From: UBA7446 sp965657545
GTDB taxonomy: Bacteria > Bacteroidota > Bacteroidia > Flavobacteriales > Flavobacteriaceae
NCBI GenBank assembly: GCA_965657545.1
Contig: CBFHOG010000006.1
Span: 27,807-91,806, forward strand
DNA length: 64,000 bases
Direction of reading: 5' to 3'
The notes below the pieces were generated by a model, which ran no database searches, was not told the origin of the DNA, and saw only the letters and a program-made list of their open reading frames with translations. This document shows positions 1 through 7,276 of the stretch, piece by piece. The position numbers and the translations under genes were made by a program. Each line of letters opens with the position of its first letter. The first letter of the stretch is position 1.

Positions 1-228
1 TTTGGTTTCATCGAGATCTTTAATAAGGTTTTTATCTAGTGTATAGGTGCCAGAATCCGCATTATCTAACATGCCCAAAATATTGAGTAAGGTTGATTTT
101 CCAGAGCCTGAAGATCCCATAATAGCAACCATCTCACCCGCTGCCACATCGAAATTTATTCCCTTAAGTACATGAAGTGTGTTTTGTCCTGTAGCATAGG
201 ACTTGTGTAATTCATTAATTTCTATCAT
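1..228 (-). CDS. ABC transporter ATP-binding protein (LolD/MacB-like), partial
   Basis: The reading frame starts at an ATG at 228 and runs off the left edge after 76 codons without a stop, so only the N-terminus is present. It reads MIEINELHKSY, then a Walker A loop GSSGSGKST around residues 38-46, followed by LLNILGMLD, the usual start of the LolD/MacB/FtsE group of ATPases. Such proteins hydrolyse ATP at the inner membrane to power lipoprotein release or export of small molecules and peptides. The Q-loop, signature motif and Walker B lie outside the window, so the subfamily is uncertain. Confidence 0.85.
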   Translation of the reverse strand, partial: MIEINELHKSYATGQNTLHVLKGINFDVAAGEMVAIMGSSGSGKSTLLNILGMLDNADSGTYTLDKNLIKDLDETK

Positions 229-299
229 AGGGCAACTTTTAGGTTGTCTTGGAGGTTAAAATTGTATAACGAGCAATCAATATATATGTTACAAAATTT

Positions 300-494
300 T
301 TATTTGTAAAACTGACGGTAAACGGCATAACCTACAACCCCAACAAGAATGTAAGGAACCACCATCAAATAGACAATACCATCGTTAAGGCTTTTGGCTG
401 TTTCGGCATCAGCGCCCGTTTCTAAAACCGCACGGCACATGGCGCATTGCAATCCCAAAATTTTGTGAAATAAAAATGTTAGTTCAGCAATCAT
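300..494 (-). CDS. small membrane protein, last gene of the oxidase biogenesis cluster
   Basis: A 64-aa protein, MIAELTFLFHKILG..., with a CAMC cysteine pair in the first third and one hydrophobic segment (MVVPYILVGVVGYAVY) near the C-terminus. I start it at the ATG at 494, one base after the stop of the DUF420 gene. An upstream in-frame start at 515 would overlap that gene. I know no function. Its place at the end of a cytochrome oxidase assembly cluster, and the CxxC pair, suggest a role in oxidase or heme/copper maturation; that is inference only. Confidence 0.6.
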   Translation of the reverse strand: MIAELTFLFHKILGLQCAMCRAVLETGADAETAKSLNDGIVYLMVVPYILVGVVGYAVYRQFYK

Positions 495-495
495 T

Positions 496-1020
496 TTATC
501 CGTAGTAAGGTGCAATCATAAAATAAACAACCACTCCTGTGACAGCCACGTAAAGCCAAATGGGAAACGTAATTTTTGACAAGCGTGTATGGGCTTTAAA
601 ATGGCCTAATACAGCGTGTTTATATGTAAATAACACCAACGGTATTAATGCCACAGAAAGAAAAATATGTGTTATCAAAATAAAGAAATACACATACCTA
701 ATCATTCCCTCTCCTCCATAAGGAGTAGAATCTGAAGTGATGTGATAGGCAATGTACATCAACAAAAAAAGTAAGGATAAAAAGATGTTGATTTTCATCA
801 ATCTTTCATGATTTTTGCGATTGCCCCGCTTAATTTGTGCAACAGCAAGCACCAATAAAACAGCTGTAATTCCATTTATAGTGGCATAAATGGGTGGAAG
901 CATTTTTAGCGGAGCAACGTTTGGAATTCGGACGTTAAATAATGCTGCAACCACAATAGGAATAACAATGGAGACAGCAATAATAATAGCGTTGTAACGG
1001 CGTAAGGATTTATTATTCAT
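496..1020 (-). CDS. DUF420 membrane protein, likely cytochrome oxidase assembly (YozB/CtaM-like)
   Basis: A 174-aa protein with about five hydrophobic segments and histidines near membrane boundaries (HERLMKIN, AYHITSD, ITHIFLSV, HFKAHTRLSK), the pattern of DUF420 proteins. Staphylococcal CtaM, a member of this family, is needed for function of a heme-copper oxidase. The gene overlaps the end of the upstream SCO1 gene by 8 bases and lies in a run of oxidase subunit and assembly genes, which supports the same role here. The exact step is not established from sequence. Confidence 0.8.
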   Translation of the reverse strand: MNNKSLRRYNAIIIAVSIVIPIVVAALFNVRIPNVAPLKMLPPIYATINGITAVLLVLAVAQIKRGNRKNHERLMKINIFLSLLFLLMYIAYHITSDSTPYGGEGMIRYVYFFILITHIFLSVALIPLVLFTYKHAVLGHFKAHTRLSKITFPIWLYVAVTGVVVYFMIAPYYG

Positions 1021-1711
1021 TTTCTAGCAGTTTTTGAACATCTTCGAGAAGCATATCTGTACCCTGTACGTCTAATTCAGACTCAGGGATACCTAAATAA
1101 TATACAATTGGATTACCAAATCGATCGGTTCTTGAACGAAGGTAACCATTTTGATCCACTAAGGCAAAATAGCCCTGATGTTCAAAACCACCTGCAACTT
1201 TAGGATTAATGCCTGCAAAGATGTTAAACCCTGTATTTGCAAGTTCGTAAATAGTTGAGGCATCTCCGGTAAGAAAATGCCAGTTTTGGCTAAATACACC
1301 CATATTTTCGGCGTAGCGCTTAAGTTGCTCAGGCGTGTCTTTTTCAGGATCAATCGTAAATGAAGCAATACCAAAATCGTCTCGAGTTCCAAACGCTTCT
1401 TCAAGGCGTTTCATATTGGCATTCATTATAGGGCAAATGGTTGGGCATGTGGTAAAGAAAAACTCGATCACATATACTTTACCCAAATAGTCTTCGTTGG
1501 AAATGAAGCGTCCATCTTGATTGGTAAAAACAAAATCAGGAACGCGTTTTTTTTCACCATTGAGTTCTATAAATGAAAGCGGCAATGGCGCGCTCAAGCG
1601 ATTGCTATCTACAAAGCTGGCTTGCTGAAAACGCTCTATTATACGCGGAATGAAAATGATGCCAAAAACCAAGACAATAAAGGCTACAGCAATGTAGGAA
1701 TAGCGTCGCAT
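1013..1711 (-). CDS. SCO1/SenC family copper chaperone
   Basis: A 232-aa protein with one N-terminal membrane anchor (about residues 5-22) and a thioredoxin-fold periplasmic domain. The copper site is intact: TTCPTICP gives Cys89 and Cys93 (CxxxC), and the distal ligand is His178 in FEHQG. SCO proteins deliver copper to, or reduce, the CuA centre of oxidase subunit II. It lies 2 bases downstream of the cysteine-free SCO-like gene and overlaps the DUF420 gene. The partner subunit II is encoded in the same window at 21.2-22.3 kb. Confidence 0.92.
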   Translation of the reverse strand: MRRYSYIAVAFIVLVFGIIFIPRIIERFQQASFVDSNRLSAPLPLSFIELNGEKKRVPDFVFTNQDGRFISNEDYLGKVYVIEFFFTTCPTICPIMNANMKRLEEAFGTRDDFGIASFTIDPEKDTPEQLKRYAENMGVFSQNWHFLTGDASTIYELANTGFNIFAGINPKVAGGFEHQGYFALVDQNGYLRSRTDRFGNPIVYYLGIPESELDVQGTDMLLEDVQKLLENE

Positions 1712-1713
1712 AG

Positions 1714-2337
1714 TTATGGATTACGACCTTGATTATACTTTTTTAAAGCCAAGCGATATTCCGCCAGAATCACCTTAACATCATCTACCATATTATTGTT
1801 TATATCAGCAACAGAGCGTGCATCATAGCCAAAAAAATCATCGTCATCTCTACCGCGAAGATTAACATCTCTGTCAATAATAAACACAAAGGGATTTGAT
1901 AAATTGCTATCGAGCGATAAGGGCAAATTCAAACTTTTAAAAACAGCTTGAAGGTTGTCGGGAGGTAAAAAAATGAAATTCCACCTCGACATATCGGTGC
2001 CTGTAGTGCCCTCAAGTTCTTGTTTAAGATTTTCCGCTTGTACTTCTGCTCCCTCTGGCAAAGCGATAAGAAATTGAAAATCGGTAAACTTATAAAACCG
2101 TTTATATATTTTTTGATTGAGGTTTAGTGCCAATGCTTTTTTGTCTTGTAAGACATTGCCAAAAAAACCAAGAACGGTTATACGGTCTTTAAATTGCGCA
2201 TCGCTGTAAGCACTTATTTCCTGGACATTTTTTGTGAGTACAGGAAGTTTTGCAAAGCGATTTACTCCAGAAGCAAAAAATAAATACACCACTAGCGGGA
2301 AAATAAAAAGTATGGCTAGAACGATGTATTTTTTCAT
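1714..2337 (-). CDS. membrane-anchored SCO-like protein without copper ligands
   Basis: A 207-aa protein: N-terminal anchor (residues 4-22, YIVLAILFIFPLVVYLFF), then a soluble domain. The strand RITVLGFFGN (52-61) and the later NPFVFIIDRDVNLRGR (148-163) sit where SCO1 proteins have their CxxxC strand and their strand before the distal histidine region. The protein has no cysteine at all, so it cannot bind copper as SCO1 does. I start at the ATG at 2337; a TTG two codons upstream is possible. It is directly upstream of the true SCO1 gene. I infer a diverged thioredoxin-fold partner of oxidase assembly; no name can be given. Confidence 0.75.
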   Translation of the reverse strand: MKKYIVLAILFIFPLVVYLFFASGVNRFAKLPVLTKNVQEISAYSDAQFKDRITVLGFFGNVLQDKKALALNLNQKIYKRFYKFTDFQFLIALPEGAEVQAENLKQELEGTTGTDMSRWNFIFLPPDNLQAVFKSLNLPLSLDSNLSNPFVFIIDRDVNLRGRDDDDFFGYDARSVADINNNMVDDVKVILAEYRLALKKYNQGRNP

Positions 2338-2344
2338 AACCAAA

Positions 2345-2719
2345 TTAAAAATTCCAACTTAAGAAACCGTCAAACATTACATTATAGATGTAATCAGCTT
2401 CAACAAGCAAAATAAAAATAAGGTAAGGAATAAGGATTAAAAGCGGCAACACTATAGATGAAGTAAAGCTGCGTTTTTCGTCCCGCAAGTGCATAAAATC
2501 CCAAGCAATATAATAGGCCTTGACAATCGTTAGAATAATAAAAATCCAGTTTAGCCCTTTCATCCCAAACACGGGGGTAAGTAAAAAAGCAGGTTTGATA
2601 ATTCCAAATGCTACTTCAATTGCGGTAACTATAGATAGAAAAATAAGTACACCCCAAATTTTTTGAACATTGGATTTGAAAGTAAGAAGTCCTCGAAAAA
2701 TAGAAAGTTTATGTGCCAT
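2345..2719 (-). CDS. cytochrome c oxidase subunit IV
   Basis: A 124-aa protein with three membrane segments and the prokaryotic subunit IV pattern: IWGVLIFLSIVTAIEVAFG, then IFIILTIVKAYYIAWDFMHLRDE, then a C-terminal hydrophobic helix. Subunit IV stabilises heme-copper oxidases. I chose the ATG at 2719 (MAHKLSIF), immediately after the subunit III stop; the longer frame to 2761 would run into cox3. It sits between cox3 and the SCO-like gene, consistent with cotranscription. Confidence 0.88.
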   Translation of the reverse strand: MAHKLSIFRGLLTFKSNVQKIWGVLIFLSIVTAIEVAFGIIKPAFLLTPVFGMKGLNWIFIILTIVKAYYIAWDFMHLRDEKRSFTSSIVLPLLILIPYLIFILLVEADYIYNVMFDGFLSWNF

Positions 2720-2720
2720 G

Positions 2721-3701
2721 TTATACAAGATAAAAGAAGGTGAATACAAATACCCAAACAAGATCTACAAAGTGCCAATAGAGCCCCACTTTTTCGACCA
2801 TTTCATAATGTCCCCTACGTTCATAGGTGCCTAACAATACGTTAAAAAAGATAATTCCGTTAATGACAACACCCGAAAATACGTGGAATCCGTGGAAACC
2901 TGTGATAAAGAAAAAGAAATCCGCAAATAAACGATTTCCGTACTCATTTCTAATAAGATTAGCGCCTTCCACCACATGGACTGCTTGCGCAAGTTTGGCT
3001 TCGGAAGCTGCGCGATCTAGGACAATTTTATGCCCTGTCTCGGCCTCAATCATTTCTGTTTTTATACGTAAATCAGGGTTTGCCAAGAAGCCTTTCTGCA
3101 CCTCAGCTACTGTATATGTAGGAAGTGTGGCTTCGTCAACATACCAAATTCCGTTATCAGCAGCATGCTGTGCACGGTCTGAAGCTTGCGAACTAGCAAA
3201 AGAAGAAAGTGCAATACGGTCTCCAGAGTCAGCAGATACGAATTGTAAAATTTGTCCACCGCGTGTTTCCACTGCCCCATATTCGCCTTTGATAAAATTT
3301 TTCCACTCCCAAGCTTGCGAGCCTACAAATACTGCTCCACCAATAATGGTGAGCAACATATACACGGCAACTTTATTTTTTTGCATTTTATGTCCTGCAT
3401 CTACTGCCAGTACCATAGTAACCGACGAGAAAATAAGGATAAACGTCATCAATGCCACATAGTACATCGGCGCATCAATGCCATGTAAAAAGGGAAAGTG
3501 ATAAAATACCTCATCAGCAATAGGCCAAGAATCAATATTTTTAAAACGAGAAAAGCCATAGGCGACTAAAAAACCAGAAAAGGTAAGTGCATCAGATACA
3601 ATGAAAAACCACATCATCATTTTACCGTAAGATGCATTGAGTGGTTTGTTGCCTCCGCCCCAAACGTTTTGGTTTTCAGTTAGGTTGGTTGTTGCTTCCA
3701 T
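2721..3701 (-). CDS. cytochrome c oxidase subunit III (long form)
   Basis: A 326-aa inner membrane subunit. N-terminal helices (KMMMWFFIVSDALTFSGFL; YYVALMTFILIFSSVTMVLAV) and C-terminal helices with the family signature FITGFHGFHVFSG and YWHFVDLVWVFVF are clear. Between them, about residues 143-253 form a hydrophilic insert absent from classical subunit III, starting GAVETRGGQ. Subunit III is non-catalytic and supports proton uptake and stability of subunit I. It is followed 1 base later by subunit IV; a second subunit III-like gene lies 44 bases upstream. Confidence 0.92.
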   Translation of the reverse strand: MEATTNLTENQNVWGGGNKPLNASYGKMMMWFFIVSDALTFSGFLVAYGFSRFKNIDSWPIADEVFYHFPFLHGIDAPMYYVALMTFILIFSSVTMVLAVDAGHKMQKNKVAVYMLLTIIGGAVFVGSQAWEWKNFIKGEYGAVETRGGQILQFVSADSGDRIALSSFASSQASDRAQHAADNGIWYVDEATLPTYTVAEVQKGFLANPDLRIKTEMIEAETGHKIVLDRAASEAKLAQAVHVVEGANLIRNEYGNRLFADFFFFITGFHGFHVFSGVVINGIIFFNVLLGTYERRGHYEMVEKVGLYWHFVDLVWVFVFTFFYLV

Positions 3702-3745
3702 GATTGGATATTGGTTAAATCGAATACAAAATTACGTATTAAACT

Positions 3746-4321
3746 TTATCTTAAAAAGAATAAGAACACAAATAAATAGAGCCATAAAAAGCCCAGAAAA
3801 TGCCAAAAGGTGTGAGCCAGTGTAAAACCTAAGGGTTTACGCTGATAAACGCCCTTTAAATGCTGTATAAATACCACCAAAAGCACTACAATTCCCCCAA
3901 TAAGGTGTGCAAAATGCGTGATGACAAGTACATATAAAAACGATGTAGTTACAGTGCTTTCGGCACCTGTAAAATAGTATCCTTGCGCAACAATACTGTT
4001 AAAACCTACCCACTGACTAATGGAAAATACTATGGCCAATACAAAGGTGGCAAGCGTGTAAACGGATACTCCTTTGGCGTTGTTGGCCTTTAACATTTTA
4101 AACGCCATCCAAAACGTGATACTACTCACCAAAATAATTAATGTGCTAAAATGAAATGCCGCTGGGAGGGAAAAATCTGTTAGCCAATCTGGACGTGCTT
4201 TACTTACCACATAAGCACTTGTTAGCCCTGCGAACATCATGGTCATACTGATCATCGCAAACCAAAGCATCATTCTTTTGGCTTTTGCCTGAGGCGTTAA
4301 AAGGGAAGGGTGAAAACTCAT
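3746..4321 (-). CDS. heme-copper oxidase subunit III family protein (short paralogue)
   Basis: A 191-aa protein with five predicted helices and subunit III features: RMMLWFAMISMTMMFAGLTSAY at the N-terminus, VITHFAHLIGGIVVL in the middle and LAHTFWHFLGFLWLYLF at the C-terminus. It lacks the soluble insert of its larger neighbour. Its ATG at 4321 directly abuts the ctaB stop at 4322. Two subunit III genes in tandem suggest that both contribute to one oxidase, or that the short form replaces a missing two-helix part; the sequence cannot decide this. Confidence 0.88.
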   Translation of the reverse strand: MSFHPSLLTPQAKAKRMMLWFAMISMTMMFAGLTSAYVVSKARPDWLTDFSLPAAFHFSTLIILVSSITFWMAFKMLKANNAKGVSVYTLATFVLAIVFSISQWVGFNSIVAQGYYFTGAESTVTTSFLYVLVITHFAHLIGGIVVLLVVFIQHLKGVYQRKPLGFTLAHTFWHFLGFLWLYLFVFLFFLR

Positions 4322-5215
4322 TTATATAAATTTATCTAATACGTAAATCCACTGTATTGCAGTAATATACACAATACTTACAATCATTAATTTTTTTGCA
4401 TTGGCTTCAGAATGGCTTCGATATAAGCGCAAGCCAGCCCACAAAAGGATCAATCCAACTGCACCAATTGCAACTGCTGCTGCAACAGAAAGTTGTAAAG
4501 CGCCCGTAAAACCAAAGACAGGAACTATGGAAATTAAAATTGTCCAAAGGGTGTAAAAAATAATTTGTAGCGCAGTAGCATTGCCTGGTTTACCGGTAGG
4601 TAACATATTAATTCCTGCTTTTTGATAATCGTTGTGCATCATCCAACCAATGGCCCAAAAATGGGGGAACTGCCAAAAAAACTGTATCATAAACAAAATA
4701 CCCGACTCTAAGCCAAAACTCCCCGTGGCAGAAACCCAGCCTAACATAAAAGGAATGGCTCCTGGAATAGCCCCAACAAAGACCGAAAGTGGTGTTACGG
4801 TTTTGAGTGGTGTGTAAGCACAGGTATAAAGAAAAACGGAAATGGCACCAAACATGGCGGTTTTGGGATTGAGTGAATACAACAAGGCAAGGCCAAAAAT
4901 GAGTAACGTTAGTGCAATACCAAATGCCACTTGAACCGACATTCTTCCAGCAGGAATGGGGCGGTTTTGCGTGCGAAGCATTTTGGCATCAATTTCTTTT
5001 TCTATGATTTGATTAAACGCGTTTGAGGCGCCTGCCAAGCCATAACCTCCTGCAGAAAGCAGTAAAATATGCCACATACTTGGCGACGGAACTGCCAACA
5101 AGTAGCCTGCCAACGAAGAAAATACCACACTTAGCGTTAGCCGTGCTTTGGTAAGCAACAGCACATCTGAGATGAGAAGCGAAAGCGTAGGCGATTTATG
5201 GGTGTCTGCAAGCAT
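4322..5215 (-). CDS. ctaB: protoheme IX farnesyltransferase (heme O synthase)
   Basis: A 297-aa UbiA-superfamily prenyltransferase with about nine helices. It transfers farnesyl to protoheme to give heme O, the precursor of heme A used by the aa3 oxidase encoded in this window. The substrate motif is visible as NAFNQIIEKEIDAKM followed by RTQNRPIPAG, and the second conserved loop as YTPLKTVTPLSV. It is the first gene of the cluster running to position 300, and a good promoter lies just upstream at 5239-5269. Confidence 0.93.
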   Translation of the reverse strand: MLADTHKSPTLSLLISDVLLLTKARLTLSVVFSSLAGYLLAVPSPSMWHILLLSAGGYGLAGASNAFNQIIEKEIDAKMLRTQNRPIPAGRMSVQVAFGIALTLLIFGLALLYSLNPKTAMFGAISVFLYTCAYTPLKTVTPLSVFVGAIPGAIPFMLGWVSATGSFGLESGILFMIQFFWQFPHFWAIGWMMHNDYQKAGINMLPTGKPGNATALQIIFYTLWTILISIVPVFGFTGALQLSVAAAVAIGAVGLILLWAGLRLYRSHSEANAKKLMIVSIVYITAIQWIYVLDKFI

Positions 5216-5238
5216 AATAAACTTGTGCGTTTAGTATG

Positions 5239-5269
5239 CAAAGATACTGTACAAAAGCAGCTTACGCAA
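5239..5269 (-). promoter_or_regulatory. promoter of the ctaB oxidase-biogenesis cluster
   Basis: On the minus strand a -33 TTG (5269-5267) is followed by 20 bases and a perfect -7 box TATCTTTG (5246-5239), matching the Bacteroidota consensus TTG-N(17-23)-TAnnTTTG. The predicted start of transcription lies about 20 bases before the ctaB ATG at 5215. Confidence 0.6.
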
Positions 5270-5305
5270 TGTTAATGGCTCAAAACAAAGACTTAAGCAT
5301 ATTGC

Positions 5306-6007
5306 CTATTGCAAACGAAAAGTGATGGGAATACTAAAGGGTACACGAACGGCACGACCGCGTTGTTTCCCGGGTGTCATATTGGGAAGCTTCGAAATAA
5401 TTCGATTTGCTTCCTTTTCTAAGTTTTTATCTGGACCACGGGTGCGAATTCCAGTAATGGAACCATCTTTGGCAATTACAAACTGTACATATACACGTCC
5501 TTGAATCCCCATTTCTTGGGCAATTTCTGGGTAGCGGAAATTTTTATTAATATGACGTTGAACCTTGTCTTGAAAACATTTTCTACGCTCCGATTTTTTT
5601 ACATTTTCACAGCCAGGGAATATCGGTACATCTTCAATAATGGCAAAAGGAACATCAACGTCCAATTCTTCTTCCAAAACTTCAACATCTTCAATGACTT
5701 CCTCCTGAGTAGTTTCCGTAGATTCAATTACTGTTTCCTCAACTTCCTCTTCGTCTTCTACAACTTGTATAATTTCAGGGGCAGGTGGCGGTGGCGGTGG
5801 TGGCGGTGTTTTTAATTGCTCGGTTAGCGGCACTTCTTCATCGTCATCATCTTGAATGTCTAGAATGCCAATATCTACGAGGGTTTCATCATAGGTTTTT
5901 TTCTCTATAAGACGCCACGAAAGAAGTAAAACAAGGCAAAGGCCTATGGCGAAATAAAATGTACTGTTTCTGGTCAGGTCAGCTTTTGGGCTTTTTTTGG
6001 ATTCCAT
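5306..6007 (-). CDS. TonB-like energy transducer, copy 1
   Basis: A 233-aa protein: short cytoplasmic N-terminus, one membrane anchor (about residues 16-32), an acidic patch DDDDEE, an eight-proline run followed by APE, a long Glu-rich linker, and a C-terminal TonB domain (about 145-233) with NFRYPEIAQEMGIQGRVYVQF and a final PITFRLQ. TonB proteins couple the proton-motive force, through ExbB/ExbD, to outer membrane transporters. No exbBD genes are here. The next gene upstream, 6086-6787, is a near-identical paralogue of exactly the same length, so this is a recent tandem duplication. Confidence 0.87.
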   Translation of the reverse strand: MESKKSPKADLTRNSTFYFAIGLCLVLLLSWRLIEKKTYDETLVDIGILDIQDDDDEEVPLTEQLKTPPPPPPPPAPEIIQVVEDEEEVEETVIESTETTQEEVIEDVEVLEEELDVDVPFAIIEDVPIFPGCENVKKSERRKCFQDKVQRHINKNFRYPEIAQEMGIQGRVYVQFVIAKDGSITGIRTRGPDKNLEKEANRIISKLPNMTPGKQRGRAVRVPFSIPITFRLQ

Positions 6008-6033
6008 TGCATAAGTGTTTAAGATTTGTTAAT

Positions 6034-6041
6034 CAAACATA
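6034..6041 (-). promoter_or_regulatory. candidate -7 box of tonB-like copy 1
   Basis: TATGTTTG on the minus strand matches TAnnTTTG and lies 26 bases before the ATG at 6007, downstream of the terminator of copy 2. No well-spaced TTG is seen, so this is tentative. Confidence 0.35.
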
Positions 6042-6051
6042 CAAAAATTCT

Positions 6052-6080
6052 ACCAAAAAAAAACCCGACAACTGTCGGGC
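6052..6080 (-). terminator. intrinsic terminator of tonB-like copy 2
   Basis: On the minus strand the arms CCCGAC and GTCGGG (6079-6064) form a tight hairpin with a four-base loop, followed by a run of nine T. It lies 6 bases after the copy 2 stop codon, so the two tonB genes are probably separate transcription units. Confidence 0.8.
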
Positions 6081-6085
6081 TTATG

Positions 6086-6787
6086 TTATTGTAAACGGAA
6101 GGTAATGGGAATACTAAACGGCACACGAACGGGTCGTCCACGCTGTTTTCCCGGAGTCATTTGGGGAAGCTTCGAGATAATTCGGTTTGCTTCCTTTTCT
6201 AAATTTTTGTCTGGCCCACGAGTACGAATACCTGTAATAGAACCATCTTTAGATATGATAAATTGCACATATACCCTACCTTGAATTCCCATTTCTTGGG
6301 CAATTTCTGGATAGCGGAAATTTTTGGCAATGTGTCGTTGAATTTTTTCTTGGAAACACTTTCTACGTTCCGATTTTTTAACGCGTTCACAACCTGGAAA
6401 CAAAGGTACGTCTTCAATAATGGCAAAAGGAACATCAACGTCCAATTCTTCTTCCATTACCTCTACTTCTTCAATAATTTCTTCTTGAGTCGTTTCAGTA
6501 GATTCAATCACTGTTTCCTCCACTTCCTCTTCGTCTTCAACTACTTCAATAATTTCGGGTGCTGGTGGTGGCGGTGGTGGTGGTGGCGTTTTAATTTGCT
6601 CCGTTATAGGCACAAGCTCATCATCGTCTTGCTCCACGTCTAAGGCTTCATAGCCATACATGGATTTGTCATACGTTTTCCACTCAATACTTTGCCACGC
6701 AATAAACAACACGACACACAAGCCTATAGCAAAGTACAGATTGCTGTTTTTTCTTAAATCAGCTTTAGGATTTTTCTTTGATTGCAT
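6086..6787 (-). CDS. TonB-like energy transducer, copy 2
   Basis: A 233-aa protein with the same architecture as its neighbour: anchor at about residues 16-32, DDDE patch, eight prolines, Glu-rich linker, and C-terminal TonB domain with NFRYPEIAQEMGIQGRVYVQF. The last 140 residues differ from copy 1 at only a few positions, while the N-terminal 60 are clearly diverged (for example WKTYDKSMYGYEA against KKTYDETLVDIGI). The pair may serve different ExbB/ExbD complexes through their anchors while contacting the same receptors; that is inference. It is followed by its own terminator. Confidence 0.87.
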   Translation of the reverse strand: MQSKKNPKADLRKNSNLYFAIGLCVVLFIAWQSIEWKTYDKSMYGYEALDVEQDDDELVPITEQIKTPPPPPPPPAPEIIEVVEDEEEVEETVIESTETTQEEIIEEVEVMEEELDVDVPFAIIEDVPLFPGCERVKKSERRKCFQEKIQRHIAKNFRYPEIAQEMGIQGRVYVQFIISKDGSITGIRTRGPDKNLEKEANRIISKLPQMTPGKQRGRPVRVPFSIPITFRLQ

Positions 6788-6863
6788 TTGATTTGTTTAG
6801 CTATTGGCTAAAATAATAATTTTAGTGTTTAAATTTAAATAAAATTATTGAACTCCGTTCATA

Positions 6864-7241
6864 TTATGAAATGACCGCTTGATAGCCTTCGTTTGAAAGT
6901 AGTCCTTCAATTTCAGATGGCTCGGCTAATTTTATTTTTACAATCCAACCTTCACCATACGGATCATCATTAACAAGCTCCGGTGTGTCTTCCAACTGAT
7001 CGTTAAAGGCTATGATTTCACCTGAAAGTGGCACAAATAAATCTGAAACTGTTTTTACAGCCTCTACTGTCCCAAAAACAGCTTCCTTTGCTAGTATTTC
7101 GCCTTCTGTTTCAACTTCTACATAAACAATATCACCCAACTCACTCTGAGCAAAATCTGTAATGCCAACTGTTGCCTCGTCACCCTCAACACGAACCCAT
7201 TCGTGGTCTTGCGTGTATTTTAAATCTTGTGGAATATTCAT
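6864..7241 (-). CDS. gcvH: glycine cleavage system H protein
   Basis: A 125-aa lipoyl carrier. It shuttles the aminomethyl group between the P, T and L proteins of the glycine cleavage system. The lipoylation site is Lys63 in GTVEAVKTVSD, and the N-terminus YTQDHEWVRVEGDEATVGIT is typical of the family. It lies 35 bases downstream of sprA; the other gcv genes are not in this window. The ruvA-sprA-gcvH order is, to my knowledge, shared by many Bacteroidota. Confidence 0.95.
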   Translation of the reverse strand: MNIPQDLKYTQDHEWVRVEGDEATVGITDFAQSELGDIVYVEVETEGEILAKEAVFGTVEAVKTVSDLFVPLSGEIIAFNDQLEDTPELVNDDPYGEGWIVKIKLAEPSEIEGLLSNEGYQAVIS

Positions 7242-7276
7242 AATTGAATTTTGGCTAAATGTAGTATAAAAACCTC

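Noticed and set aside
2827..3462. 211-aa plus-strand frame opposite cox3.
   Set aside because: Fully inside a well-supported subunit III gene; no family features and a composition of an antisense shadow.
6796..6812. Inverted repeat TTTAGC/GCTAAA between gcvH and tonB copy 2.
   Set aside because: Six-base arms and no T tract on the transcribed strand; probably chance in AT-rich DNA.
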